A stretch of DNA of 6,970 nucleotides, from the NCBI GenBank assembly GCA_902795555.1, contig CADBLV010000355.1:1-6970 (forward strand), given 5' to 3'. The number at the start of each line of letters is the position of its first letter. Positions within the stretch are counted from its first letter, which is position 1. The translations under genes were made by a program, and so were the position numbers. This DNA is from an uncultured Eubacteriales bacterium. GTDB lineage: Bacteria > Bacillota_A > Clostridia > Christensenellales > Aristaeellaceae. Positions 6,468 through 6,970 of this stretch are shown here, piece by piece. The notes under the pieces were generated by a model. That model was not told the origin of the DNA and searched no databases. It was given only the letters and a program-made list of their open reading frames with translations.

Positions 6468-6970
6468 TTATGCCCTCTTCAGATATTCACCGCTCCGGGT
6501 ATCAATCTGGATCTTATCGCCGGTGTTAATAAACAGGGGCACCTGCAGGCTGAATCCGGTTTCCAGCGTTGCGGGCTTATAGGTGTTGGAGGCCGTATCC
6601 CCGGCAAATCCGGGCTCCGTGTCCGTCACTTCCAGAACCACGAAATTCGGCGCTTCCACAGAGAAGGCGCTACCCTTAAAGAAGCGAACCGTCACATTGG
6701 TGCCTTCCTTGACGAAGGGAATCGCGTCCTCCACCTGTTCCTTGCTCAGCGGCAGCTGCTCATAGGTCTCGGTGTCCATGAAGTAATACAGGTCTCCGTC
6801 GTTATAAACGTACTGCATTTCCTTGGTCTCGATGATGGCCTTGGGCATCTTGTCCGTCGGGTTGAAGCTGCGCTCCACGACCGCGCCGGTCATGACGTTC
6901 TTGATCTTCGTCCGGACAAAAGCCGCTCCCTTGCCGGGCTTCACGTGCTGGAAATCCACGATATTCCAGA
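6468..6970 (-). CDS. efp: Translation elongation factor P, N-terminus cut by window edge
   Basis: 166 residues are visible; the frame stays open to the window edge (…[14 protein letters not shown]), so about 19 N-terminal residues are missing and the GTG at 6959 is an internal Val, not the start. The KOW-like first domain contains the loop [11 protein letters not shown], whose tip lysine (PGKG) carries the post-translational modification in characterised EF-Ps (beta-lysyl-lysine in E. coli, aminopentanol in B. subtilis). Two OB domains follow. The C-terminal one holds the family signature region ([20 protein letters not shown], then [14 protein letters not shown]). EF-P binds between the ribosomal P and E sites and promotes peptide bond formation at polyproline stretches. 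The promoter lies outside the window. No epmA/epmB-type modification gene is visible, though the window is short. Confidence 0.97.
   Translation of the reverse strand, partial: WNIVDFQHVKPGKGAAFVRTKIKNVMTGAVVERSFNPTDKMPKAIIETKEMQYVYNDGDLYYFMDTETYEQLPLSKEQVEDAIPFVKEGTNVTVRFFKGSAFSVEAPNFVVLEVTDTEPGFAGDTASNTYKPATLETGFSLQVPLFINTGDKIQIDTRSGEYLKRA

Noticed and set aside
1..6970. Mobile element, phage, CRISPR, toxin-antitoxin or defence system
   Set aside because: No transposase, integrase, direct-repeat array, small paired genes or nuclease-like genes were seen. All genes fit ordinary chromosomal families.

Overview
The window looks like ordinary chromosomal sequence from a GC-rich member of the Clostridia (Firmicutes), probably an uncultured gut or rumen lineage. 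The evidence is an efp gene followed by a CD1247-type zinc-ribbon gene, a KtrAB potassium system, a secreted YARHG/SH3-type protein, a Cna-B-repeat surface protein, and strong AGGAGG-like ribosome binding sites. No mobile element, CRISPR array, tRNA or rRNA is visible. The organism call is inferred from gene families only.

Layout. Positions 1-1295 (minus) hold the first 431 residues of a secreted, multidomain Cna-B-type surface protein; its C-terminus lies outside the window. It has its own near-consensus promoter at 1377-1405. Positions 1531-2526 (minus) encode a family-2 glycosyltransferase of the polyprenyl-phosphate type with two C-terminal membrane helices. It is divergent from ktrB (2686-4065, plus), and the two predicted promoters sit back to back with their -35 boxes 2 bp apart. 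ktrB is followed by ktrA (4143-4790, plus, TTG start) across a 77-bp gap containing a hairpin. A bidirectional intrinsic terminator at 4909-4945 separates ktrA from the minus-strand cluster that converges on it.

That cluster reads, in transcription order, efp (6970-6468, N-terminus cut by the window edge), a small acidic zinc-ribbon protein (6465-5932, 2 nt after efp) and a secreted YARHG/SH3-like protein (5903-4971, 28 nt further on). The tight spacing and the single terminator at the end suggest one transcript.

How they work together. KtrB (membrane translocator) and KtrA (cytosolic RCK ring) form one potassium uptake system. EF-P relieves ribosome stalling at polyproline; the role of its zinc-ribbon neighbour is unknown. 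The glycosyltransferase and the Cna-B protein both concern the cell envelope and lie on the same strand, but nothing shows that they act together. I did not find a clearly new multi-gene system. The points most worth a second look are the abutting divergent promoters, the degenerate Cna-B domains with a duplicated non-canonical module, and the efp-zinc ribbon-YARHG cluster.
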